From contig JAIQGB010000164.1 of assembly GCA_020072905.1 (NCBI GenBank), positions 1 to 8,594 on the forward strand: a stretch of 8,594 nt of DNA, read 5' to 3'. Positions 1 to 5,613 of this stretch are shown here, piece after piece. This DNA is from Terriglobia bacterium (lineage in GTDB: Bacteria > Acidobacteriota > Terriglobia > UBA7540). The translations under genes were made by a program, and so were the position numbers. Position 1 is the stretch's first letter; each line of letters begins with the position of its first letter. The notes beneath the pieces were generated by a model. That model did no database searches and had not been told where the DNA came from. It worked only from the letters and a program-made list of their open reading frames with translations.

Positions 1-140
1 TAGATGGGGAACATCCAGAGGTAGGTGTGGCCTACCAGGCGCCAGTCGCGCTGCTTGCCCCAGGCTTTCTCGGTGACCGCCGTCCACACTACTTCCCAGC
101 ACCAGCCGAGCAGCCCGTAGATGCAGAAGCGGATGAGCAT
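1..140 (-). CDS. CmpB-like integral membrane protein (putative ABC-transporter type IV family), 5' part only
   Basis: The first 46 codons of a minus-strand gene are visible before the window ends. The protein starts MLIRFCIYGLLGWCWEVVW: a hydrophobic helix with the GWxWE signature typical of the CmpB/putative ABC-transporter type IV membrane family (PF06541), followed by a basic loop and a second motif, RLVGHTYLWMFPI, matching the family's 'G..Y..YPIYG' region. The family is poorly characterised; its members are small multi-pass inner-membrane proteins. The ATG at 138-140 has no Shine-Dalgarno but lies 10 bases after a TACAAT -10 box, so a very short leader is likely. An in-frame GTG 11 codons upstream (171-173) is an alternative but would place the -10 inside the gene. 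The gene lies 53 bases downstream of the creatininase gene in the same direction and probably has its own promoter. Family assignment is by eye from a fragment. Confidence 0.62.
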   Translation of the reverse strand, partial: MLIRFCIYGLLGWCWEVVWTAVTEKAWGKQRDWRLVGHTYLWMFPI

Positions 141-150
141 TGCGGGGCCG

Positions 151-156
151 ATTGTA
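151..156 (-). promoter_or_regulatory. -10 box (TACAAT) for the CmpB-like gene
   Basis: Read on the minus strand the site is GGTTACAATCGG, five of six matches to TATAAT, ending 10 bases before the ATG. Expected initiation a few bases before the ATG would give an mRNA with almost no leader, consistent with the missing Shine-Dalgarno. No convincing -35 is seen. Confidence 0.35.
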
Positions 157-193
157 ACCGAATTGTGTGCCACCCGCGCAGGCTCGTCCCGGT

Positions 194-1069
194 CTACTGC
201 GGCGTATCGAGTGGGTGCGCAGTCTTCTCAAAGAATTCTTTCTGCAACTTCAAGGTCTCTTCGTCGGCTTTGATGGCGCGGATGACCTCGACGGTCTTGT
301 CGATGGCCGTCTTGGTGTCGAACTCCCCGAGCTCGCGCGTAGCGAGTGAGCCGTCGCCCCCGTAGTGGTTCGGAAACTTCGCATACCACCAGATGCCTGT
401 GTAGACGCCCCGCGGCAAGTGCAGGCGGTTCTGATCGGCGCCGGACTGGCTCTTCGCGCGGTCGAGGTGGACGAGATCGGGCCGCGAGATCATCGTCTGC
501 GCGGTTTCGGATTCTCCCGCGTGCGAATCAACCTTATCCCGGAGCGGCGGGCGCCCCGGGGCCTCCTCACTGGGCATGTAGACAAACACAGCGTAGTCGC
601 GCCGCTTGGCGAGCTGCGACTGCGCGAAGAAGGGCAACAGACTGTTGTTTCCGCCGTGGCCGTTGAGGATGAGGATCTTTTTGCACCCATTGCGCGCCAT
701 CTCCTCGGCGGTTTCCTGGAGCAGCTCCATTTGCAGGCGCGCGCTGTAGGCCACGGTTCCCGGCTGCTGCCGCGCTTCGAAGATCTGGCCGAAGTAGTAC
801 TCCGGGAACACCACGGCGTATTCCTCCTCCGCGGCGTGGACGGCCAGGTATCGGGCGTTGATCAAATCGTTGCCGAGCGGCAGATGTGGCCCGTGCTTCT
901 CGAGAATTCCGAACGGGAGCACGCAAGTGCCCTGCGCCCGCTGGATGGCTTTGATGAAGTCGGGCGACGTGAGCTCTTCCCATTTTACCGGCAGCGTTTG
1001 CGCGTGCGCCCAGGCGGCGGCCAGGATGACGACGGCCGGAAGAAGAGACCCGTTTCTTCCGAGTTTCAT
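194..1069 (-). CDS. Secreted creatininase-family amidohydrolase
   Basis: A 291-residue protein of the creatininase/creatinine amidohydrolase family (PF02633), which hydrolyses cyclic or linear amides at a binuclear metal centre. Metal-site motifs are intact: E57-x-H59 in LEKHGPHLPLGND, D68 nine residues after H59 (the same spacing as in Pseudomonas creatininase), NGHGGN at 136-141 with H138, and HAGESET at 183-189 with E186. In true creatininase the position after NGHx is Glu; here it is Gly, as in many other family members (deformylase-like, MftE-like), so creatinine is not the assured substrate. The N-terminus (MKLGRNG, a hydrophobic stretch, then AHA-QT) is a Sec signal peptide, pointing to the periplasm, which is unusual for a mostly cytosolic family. 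The start at 1069 is chosen over an upstream in-frame start (1216) because AGGAGG sits 10 bases before it and the signal peptide begins there. Confidence 0.88.
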   Translation of the reverse strand: MKLGRNGSLLPAVVILAAAWAHAQTLPVKWEELTSPDFIKAIQRAQGTCVLPFGILEKHGPHLPLGNDLINARYLAVHAAEEEYAVVFPEYYFGQIFEARQQPGTVAYSARLQMELLQETAEEMARNGCKKILILNGHGGNNSLLPFFAQSQLAKRRDYAVFVYMPSEEAPGRPPLRDKVDSHAGESETAQTMISRPDLVHLDRAKSQSGADQNRLHLPRGVYTGIWWYAKFPNHYGGDGSLATRELGEFDTKTAIDKTVEVIRAIKADEETLKLQKEFFEKTAHPLDTPQ

Positions 1070-1105
1070 GGCTTCGATACCTCCTCTGGCGATTTGAGGT
1101 TCCAG

Positions 1106-1133
1106 AGTGTACCGCAATTGCCAGGAATCAAGT
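1106..1133 (-). promoter_or_regulatory. Promoter candidate for the creatininase-family gene
   Basis: On the minus strand an ACTTGA element (1128-1133) and a TACACT -10 (1106-1111) are separated by 16 bases. Initiation near 1099 would give a leader of about 30 bases that contains the AGGAGG at 1080-1085. Both boxes are imperfect matches to the sigma-70 consensus. Confidence 0.4.
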
Positions 1134-1151
1134 TCGGAATCGCAGCCCGGC

Positions 1152-1163
1152 GTGGCGCGCCAC
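1152..1163. repeat. 12-bp perfect palindrome in the divergent intergenic region
   Basis: GTGGCGCGCCAC reads identically on both strands. It lies about 45 bases upstream of the creatininase -10 and about 105 bases upstream of the TATAAT facing the other way. A GTGGC...GCCAC pair follows at about 1165-1185. It could be an operator for one or both divergent genes, or just GC-rich structure; no matching second copy was noticed in the window. Confidence 0.3.
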
Positions 1164-1267
1164 TGTGGCGGCGGTCTGCGGCCACCGTTCCTCTCGCCTG
1201 CCGCTTGCCTGCCCACCGGCAGCGGAGCGTCCAGGAGCTGGCTCAGCCTTCCACGTTCGATTGGCGT

Positions 1268-1273
1268 TATAAT
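1268..1273 (+). promoter_or_regulatory. Consensus -10 (TATAAT) upstream of the cysteine-rich gene
   Basis: A perfect TATAAT hexamer (context GGCGTTATAATCCG) lies in GC-rich intergenic DNA. At 17-18 bases upstream there is no good -35. If used, transcription starts near 1280 and leaves about a 160-base leader before the gene at 1441, including the hairpin at 1316-1351. Confidence 0.45.
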
Positions 1274-1315
1274 CCGAGCGCGAAACTCCTATGCGCCGCC
1301 GCTCATGGGAGCCAG

Positions 1316-1351
1316 GAGATGCCCCACACCCATCGGGAGTGCCGGCATCTC
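1316..1351 (+). promoter_or_regulatory. Long hairpin in the putative 5' leader of the cysteine-rich gene
   Basis: GAGATGCC (1316-1323) pairs perfectly with GGCATCTC (1344-1351). After a small 1x2 internal loop, CACACCC (1325-1331) pairs with GGGAGTG (1335-1341) except for one A-A mismatch, closing on an ATC triloop. That is 14 base pairs in a 36-base element, about 40 bases after the expected transcription start and about 90 bases before the ribosome binding site. There is no U-tract, so it is not an ordinary intrinsic terminator. A regulatory leader structure is possible; no known riboswitch class is recognised. Confidence 0.4.
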
Positions 1352-1440
1352 GCCCCGCGATGAATGCAAGGATGGCAACGCGGCGCGGCCTGCAGCGGCG
1401 ATCGCAGTCGTGATGGAATTGTTCCCCAGGAGGACCTTTC

Positions 1441-2001
1441 ATGAATCGCCAAGAATTCATTCAAAAGTCATTCGAGTCCGGCCTTGGCTGCTGTGCTTTG
1501 TGGGCATTGATTCAGGATTCTCCGGCCGGTGCTTCACCCTCTCCCGCCGATGACTCTCAGATGAAATTCGAGAAAGAATTCGTGCAGAACTGGCTCTCCG
1601 ACCTGCTCGAGACGATGGGCACCGAGCTGGATCGAGCAACTCAGGTGAAGCTCATGGAGGGTTGCGGCCGAGGCTGCTTCCACCGCTTCCAATTCAAACA
1701 AGATATTGCCCAGCAGGGAAAAGGCGATTTACAGAAATTGATTCAAGCCTACAAGAAGAACTTTGAGATCTGGCAGGAAGAGAATCTGGTGCACATTCGC
1801 TATGGAGAGGTTTCGAGCAAGTGCTATTGTCCGGCGGCCAACTATCGTCCGGCCAAGCCCAACGATATCCACTGCGAGTGCACGCGCACGACCCATCAGA
1901 CGATTTTCGAAACCGCCCTGGGCCGCCCCCTCAAGGTCGACGTTGTGGAGTCCCTCCGACGCGGCGGGAAGACCTGCCACTTCGTTGTGCACCTGAGTTG
2001 A
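1441..2001 (+). CDS. Cysteine-rich protein of unknown function with Tat-like N-terminus
   Basis: This is a 186-residue protein not assigned to a named function. AGGAGG followed by a 7-base spacer fixes the start. The N-terminus (NRQEFIQKS, then GLGCCALWAL, then a Pro/Ser/Ala linker to about residue 40) resembles a Tat signal in which the second Arg is Gln, so export is uncertain. The body holds ordered cysteines: C75-x3-C79 in GCGRGCF, C128-x-C130 in SSKCYCP, C145-x-C147 in IHCEC, and C179 in the closing RGGKTCHF. The pattern of CxxxC, two CxC pairs and a C-terminal RGGxxCxF resembles small hydrocarbon-/ligand-binding or metal-binding proteins that I recall only as uncharacterised conserved proteins. 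It is monocistronic, diverges from the creatininase gene and converges on the amidase gene. Metal or thiol chemistry is an inference from the cysteines. Confidence 0.8.
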   Translation: MNRQEFIQKSFESGLGCCALWALIQDSPAGASPSPADDSQMKFEKEFVQNWLSDLLETMGTELDRATQVKLMEGCGRGCFHRFQFKQDIAQQGKGDLQKLIQAYKKNFEIWQEENLVHIRYGEVSSKCYCPAANYRPAKPNDIHCECTRTTHQTIFETALGRPLKVDVVESLRRGGKTCHFVVHLS

Positions 2002-2145
2002 AGGAACTGCGGACAGGCGGGGGCATTGCCAAAAGGCCCTCGTGGTTCGAACCCATCCCTCAAAAGGGCAACCAGAGCTGTTGAAGCATCTGCTGGCGGT
2101 TTCCCTCCTGCTTTGCGTTGCCCCGCTAGATCACGCGAAGAAGGC

Positions 2146-3801
2146 CTAAACCCTCAGGTCGGCCGTGGGCAAAAAGCGCGGCGGGCGACGCTGATGCGTG
2201 GCCAGCTCGAAGGCGTAGGCTAGCTTGATCAGCGTTGGCTCGCTCCAGGCGCGCCCGAAGAAGGAAATGCCCACGGGGAGTCCGAAGATGAACCCCGTGG
2301 GCACGCTGATGTTTGGGTAGCCCGCCACCGCCGCAGCGTCGGAACTGCCGCCCGCGCCGTGATCTCCGTTCACCAGATCTGTAGTCCACGCCGGGCCTCC
2401 CGTGGGAGCAACCAGCGCGTCCAGCCGGAACTTGTCCATTACAGCGTCAATGCCCTGAGTCCGCGCCAACCGATGATTCTTTTCGAGCGCCTCCACGTAC
2501 TCTTTGCTGGTGAGCGGGCCGCGTGCTTCGGACTTCACAAACAGTTCCTGCCCGAAATACGGCATCTCTTTTTCTTTGTTCCTCTCGTTAAAACCGATGA
2601 TCTCGGCGAGCGTGTGAACCGGAGCGTCGGGTGCGAGCCGGGCGAGGTAAGCATTCAGGTCAGCCTTAAACTCGTATTGCAGAACCAGGTCCTCGGTGTC
2701 AGCGAATTTGCCGTGAGTGTCAATGTCCGCCGGATCGATGACCTCCGCCCCCTGCCGCTTCATCTCGGCAATCGCCTCATTCATCAACCGGTCCACAGCG
2801 TCGCTGAATCCGCAATACTTCCGGACGACGCCGACTCGTGCCCCACTGAGACCCTTAGGGTCGAGGAACTTCGCGTAGTCCGCCGGCACTTTCCCGGAGC
2901 TCGCCGCCGTCGCGGCGTCCTCAGCGTCGACGCCCGCCAGCGCACGCAGCAAAATGGCCGCGTCCGCGACCGTGCGTGCCATGGGTCCGGCGGTATCCTG
3001 GCTGTGCGCGATGGGAACGACGCCCGAGCGGCTGACCAGGCCGAGCGTCGGCTTGATGCCGACGATGCCATTCGCCGACGACGGACAAACGATGGAGCCG
3101 TCGGTCTCCGTCCCCACGGCCACGGCACAGAGGTTCGCGGAGACGGCAACGGCTGATCCCGAACTTGAGCCACAGGGATTGCGGTCGAGCGCATAGGGAT
3201 TGTGCGTGAGTCCGCCGCGGCCGCTCCAACCGCTGCTGGAATGACTTGACCTCCAATTCGCCCACTCGCTCAGGTTCGTCTTGCCCAGAATCACCGCTCC
3301 CGCCTCGCGCAGGCTGCGGGCGACAAACGAATCTTGCGGCGGTACGGCTCCCACCAGCGCCAGTGATCCGGCCGTGGTCATCATGCGGTCGCGTGTGGCG
3401 ATGTTGTCTTTGATTAGGATGGGAATACCATGCAGCGGCCCACGCGGGCCTTTGGCCTTGCGCTCGCGGTCGAGCCCGCGGGCGATTTCCAGCGCATCGG
3501 GGTTGACCTCAATCACCGAGTTAATCGCCGGCCCGGCCCTGTCAATCTCGCGAATGCGGGCGAGATATTTCTCAGTGAGCGAGGCCGCGCTGAATTTCCC
3601 CGACTTCATTCCCCCCTGGAGGTCGGCGATCGTGAATTCGTCGAGCTCAAAATCCTTGCCTTCGGGCGGAGCCGCAGCAACGCCAGGTGCTTCTCCCCCC
3701 AAAGTCAGCGCCGCCGCGGCACCACCCAGCGCGCTCGATTCAAGAAAGCGCCGGCGAGTGAGCCGCGAGCCGCCCCGAATCGCTTCTTTGTCTCCGCTCA
3801 T
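2146..3801 (-). CDS. Tat-exported amidase-signature enzyme, peptide-amidase-like subgroup
   Basis: A 551-residue amidase-signature hydrolase (PF01425), which cleaves amide bonds with a Ser-cisSer-Lys triad. Visible triad: K131 in LIKDN, cis-Ser S212 in NPCGSSSGSA, nucleophile S236 in GTETDGSI; the 24-residue spacing between the two serines is canonical. The NPCGSSSGS/GTETDGSI wording fits the subgroup containing bacterial peptide amidase, which deamidates C-terminal peptide amides. The N-terminus has a twin-arginine motif, TRRRFLESS (15-23), followed by a hydrophobic Ala/Leu/Gly region ending near residue 45, so a folded enzyme is sent to the periplasm. The ATG at 3801 is preferred over a TTG at 3870 that overlaps the preceding stop, because AGGTGA lies just upstream and the Tat signal follows. 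It sits 65 bases after the serine hydrolase gene, probably in the same operon. The natural substrate is unknown. Confidence 0.92.
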   Translation of the reverse strand: MSGDKEAIRGGSRLTRRRFLESSALGGAAAALTLGGEAPGVAAAPPEGKDFELDEFTIADLQGGMKSGKFSAASLTEKYLARIREIDRAGPAINSVIEVNPDALEIARGLDRERKAKGPRGPLHGIPILIKDNIATRDRMMTTAGSLALVGAVPPQDSFVARSLREAGAVILGKTNLSEWANWRSSHSSSGWSGRGGLTHNPYALDRNPCGSSSGSAVAVSANLCAVAVGTETDGSIVCPSSANGIVGIKPTLGLVSRSGVVPIAHSQDTAGPMARTVADAAILLRALAGVDAEDAATAASSGKVPADYAKFLDPKGLSGARVGVVRKYCGFSDAVDRLMNEAIAEMKRQGAEVIDPADIDTHGKFADTEDLVLQYEFKADLNAYLARLAPDAPVHTLAEIIGFNERNKEKEMPYFGQELFVKSEARGPLTSKEYVEALEKNHRLARTQGIDAVMDKFRLDALVAPTGGPAWTTDLVNGDHGAGGSSDAAAVAGYPNISVPTGFIFGLPVGISFFGRAWSEPTLIKLAYAFELATHQRRPPRFLPTADLRV

Positions 3802-3866
3802 ACCTGTCACCTGTAGGGATCTCTCACATCTCCGGCGCGAGCGATCCAGTTCCCCCCGGATGCGGC

Positions 3867-5219
3867 TCAATCTTTGATGGCCGAGTAGGCAAGCCTGATC
3901 GCCTTGTCGTCCAGATTCAGTCCGCCGGTCGGATGCAGTTGCCCCATGAAGATCGCGATTAGATCTTCTTTGGGGTCAATGACGAAGGAGGTGTAATAGA
4001 ACCCTCCCCAGGAGTAGGCGCCGACCGAGCCGAGCTCGGTCAAAAACCTGGGCTCGCTCGTGACGCCAAATCCCAGGCCGTATCCAAACTCATCGAGCTT
4101 CCCCTGGACGTGGTTCTGGCTCATCAATTCCACAGACTTGCGGCTCAGTAAGCGCACGCCGCCCGACTGGCCACCGTTGAGCATCATCTGGCAGAAGCGG
4201 TAGTAGTCCTCCGCGGTCGAGCAGAGCCCACCGCCACCGGAGAAATAGGCGTGCGGGCCACGGTACGGGTAATCGGCCGAGTAGGAGAGCGAACCTTCTT
4301 TGACGACCTGGTTATCCGGAATCGGCTGGAGCCCCTTTTCGGGATAATACGTGTAGGCCGTGGCGAGCCGTGGCACCTTCTCGTCCGGCAGATAGAAACA
4401 GGTGTCCTTCATCCCCAAAGGCTTGTAGATCCGCTCTGCAAGAAACTTATCGAGCGGCATGCCGGAGACCACCTCCACCAGGTAGCCGAGAACATCATCC
4501 GCCAAACTGTATTCCCAATCGTCTCCGGGCTGAAAGAGCAGAGGCTGCTTTGCCAGTTTCTTCACCACGTCGCCGATGGTCCCCGGTTGCTGCAGGAGCC
4601 CGCTGGCGATGCCCGCGTCGAGGTAGCTTTTGCCGAGGCGAGCGTTCCATTGATAGGTGAGCCCCGAGGTGTGCGTCAGCAGGTGGCGAATGGTGATGGG
4701 GCGCTTGGCATCGACCAGAGCGCCCGGAGGAGAAGTCTTATCCTGCGGCCAGGGCGGGTCCAGGACTTTCATGTTCTGGAATTCCGGGATGAAATCGGAA
4801 ACGGGCTCATTCAGCGTGAATCGGCCCTCTTCGTAAAGCATCATCACCGCGACGCTGGTGATCGGTTTGCTCATGGAACAGATGCGGAAGATGCTGTCGG
4901 GGCGCATGGGCTTTTTCGCCTCGCGGTCTGCCATGCCCACGGCTTGGAGATAGGCGATCTTGCCGTGGCGCGCGACGAGAGCGACGCCGCCGGCGATGCG
5001 CCCGTCGTCAATGCTGCGCTGAATCGTAACGGCGATGCGCTCCAGGCGTTCGGGCGAAAGTCCAACGTCTTCGGGAGAAGCTGTGGCACTGGTCCCTATG
5101 GAGACCGTTGCGGCCGTCTGCGCCGCAGCGGGCTTCCAAGGAATTTGTGACCCAACGAGCGCAACCAGCAAGAACACGAACGCTGTAAGCACCGATAAGC
5201 GCTGACGAAGCTTTTTCAT
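3867..5219 (-). CDS. Exported serine hydrolase, class C beta-lactamase / family VIII esterase fold
   Basis: A 450-residue protein of the beta-lactamase family (PF00144), covering class C beta-lactamases, D-Ala-D-Ala peptidases and family VIII esterases. The catalytic S-x-x-K motif is S115-M-S-K118 in FRICSMSKP. Tyr Y237 lies in WEYSLADDVLG. The C-terminal WGG at 404-406 replaces the KTG of true beta-lactamases, as in family VIII esterases, so an esterase or peptidase role is more likely than antibiotic resistance. LLTHTSGL (180-187) is a family hallmark. The N-terminus (MKKLRQRLS, hydrophobic core, AAAQ) is a Sec signal. The start at 5219 is set by AAGGAG with an 8-base spacer and by the signal peptide; the open frame continues upstream to 5801 but would run antisense through hicB and typA. 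It is followed by the amidase gene. Confidence 0.92.
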   Translation of the reverse strand: MKKLRQRLSVLTAFVFLLVALVGSQIPWKPAAAQTAATVSIGTSATASPEDVGLSPERLERIAVTIQRSIDDGRIAGGVALVARHGKIAYLQAVGMADREAKKPMRPDSIFRICSMSKPITSVAVMMLYEEGRFTLNEPVSDFIPEFQNMKVLDPPWPQDKTSPPGALVDAKRPITIRHLLTHTSGLTYQWNARLGKSYLDAGIASGLLQQPGTIGDVVKKLAKQPLLFQPGDDWEYSLADDVLGYLVEVVSGMPLDKFLAERIYKPLGMKDTCFYLPDEKVPRLATAYTYYPEKGLQPIPDNQVVKEGSLSYSADYPYRGPHAYFSGGGGLCSTAEDYYRFCQMMLNGGQSGGVRLLSRKSVELMSQNHVQGKLDEFGYGLGFGVTSEPRFLTELGSVGAYSWGGFYYTSFVIDPKEDLIAIFMGQLHPTGGLNLDDKAIRLAYSAIKD

Positions 5220-5254
5220 GATGTCCGCTCCTTGTGATTCTTCGAGAGACGGGG

Positions 5255-5260
5255 ATTCTA
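5255..5260 (-). promoter_or_regulatory. -10 box (TAGAAT) for the serine hydrolase-amidase unit
   Basis: On the minus strand the context is CAGGTAGAATCCCC, 35 bases before the serine hydrolase ATG. It is nearly identical to the -10 of the Phd/YefM gene (GTGGTAGAATTAG). No good -35 is visible. Confidence 0.4.
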
Positions 5261-5294
5261 CCTGAGAGCCAGCGTCACGGGAAGGCCCAGGAGC

Positions 5295-5314
5295 GGCGCG
5301 GGGATTCCCGCGCC
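5295..5314. repeat. 8-bp perfect inverted repeat between divergent promoters
   Basis: GGCGCGGG (5295-5302) and CCCGCGCC (5307-5314) are separated by GATT. The site lies between the -10 of the serine hydrolase gene and the start of the hicB-like gene, so it could be an operator for either. It lacks a T-tract on either strand, arguing against an intrinsic terminator. The HicB-like protein here is too short to carry a separate DNA-binding domain, so autoregulation by it at this site is not supported. Confidence 0.35.
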
Positions 5315-5351
5315 TTGGAGTGCGTGGCCCTTGCTTCACGCATGTGATTGC

Positions 5352-5357
5352 CATAAG
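5352..5357 (+). promoter_or_regulatory. Possible extended -10 (TGC-CATAAG) for the hicB-like gene
   Basis: CATAAG preceded by TGC resembles an extended -10, with TTGCTT at 5331-5336 as a loose -35 (15-base spacer). It ends 9 bases before the hicB-like ATG, which lacks a clear Shine-Dalgarno, so a near-leaderless mRNA is possible. No other promoter is visible between here and typA, so this one may also transcribe typA. Confidence 0.28.
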
Positions 5358-5366
5358 CTGGACGCC

Positions 5367-5579
5367 ATGAAAGAAATCGTCTTCGAGGTTACCCAGGAGT
5401 CGGACGGCGGGTATGTGGCCGGGGGCCTGACCGAAAGCATCATCACTCAGGCCGACGACTGGGAAGAACTGCGCACGAATGTGAAGCAAGCCGTTGCCGC
5501 CTTCTATTTTGACCGGCCCGAACGACCCTCCAGCATTCGCCTCCATCTTGTCCGTGACGAGATTCTGGCCTACGCATGA
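5367..5579 (+). CDS. HicB-like orphan antitoxin
   Basis: A 70-residue protein beginning MKEIVFEVTQESDGGYVA and ending IRLHLVRDEILAYA. This layout (beta strand, E.DGGY.A turn, strand with a hydrophobic centre, EEL helix, then IRLHLV.DE) is that of short HicB-like antitoxins that neutralise the mRNA interferase HicA. It has the partial RNase H-like fold core but no C-terminal helix-turn-helix or ribbon-helix-helix segment. In public annotation this subgroup is sometimes mislabelled as an oxoisovalerate dehydrogenase subunit; nothing here supports that. The ATG at 5367 is chosen over one at 5331 because the conserved fold starts there. Its stop overlaps the next ATG in the string ATGA, the usual junction to hicA, but hicA is broken after 11 codons, so this antitoxin has no intact partner in the window. 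Confidence 0.75.
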   Translation: MKEIVFEVTQESDGGYVAGGLTESIITQADDWEELRTNVKQAVAAFYFDRPERPSSIRLHLVRDEILAYA

Positions 5580-5608
5580 AGATTCCGCGTGATTTGAGCG
5601 GCGAGGAG
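5576..5608 (+). pseudogene. hicA toxin remnant: first 11 codons, fused to the typA start
   Basis: The ATG overlaps the hicB-like stop (ATGA) and the first 11 codons read MKIPRDLSGEE. That closely matches the conserved N-terminus of HicA toxins (MK(I/L)PRDLSG.EL...), which normally continue for 70-80 residues with a double-stranded-RNA-binding fold and a catalytic His in GSHxR. None of that follows. After codon 11 the sequence becomes CATCC and then the typA ATG in another frame. The open frame itself continues to a TGA at 5738-5740 (54 residues), but only as an off-frame reading of typA, rich in Arg, Ser and Trp. The GAGGAG encoding the two Glu residues (5603-5608) is now the Shine-Dalgarno of typA, 5 bases before its ATG. 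Identification rests on an 11-residue match plus the exact hicB-hicA junction. Confidence 0.68.
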
Positions 5609-5613
5609 CATCC

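Noticed and set aside
365..1363. 332-codon plus-strand open frame antisense to the creatininase gene
   Set aside because: It is a GC-driven shadow: its composition is Arg/Leu/Gly-rich with no domain, while the opposite strand encodes a protein with all family motifs, a signal peptide and a ribosome binding site.
1291..1413. 40-codon open frame just after the TATAAT box
   Set aside because: It has no ribosome binding site, is Arg-rich and low in complexity of pattern, and runs through the hairpin; it looks like chance reading of GC-rich leader.
2036..2075. tRNA-like T-arm (GGTTCGAACC) in the convergent intergenic region
   Set aside because: TTCGAAC in a palindrome resembles a T-loop, but the T-stem has a mismatch, no acceptor strand with CCA follows at the right distance, and no D- or anticodon arm precedes it. 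An attachment-site remnant cannot be excluded but is unsupported.
2002..2145. Terminator between the convergent Cys-rich and amidase genes
   Set aside because: A GCCCT...AGGGC pair with a 24-base loop is present, but there is no stable stem followed by T-residues in either direction.
2359..3156. 265-codon plus-strand open frame inside the amidase gene
   Set aside because: It overlaps the catalytic core of a clearly coding minus-strand gene, has no ribosome binding site and no recognisable motif.
4251..5150. 299-codon plus-strand open frame opposite the serine hydrolase
   Set aside because: It is a shadow of the SMSK-containing gene on the other strand; its His/Arg/Val-rich translation matches nothing known to me.
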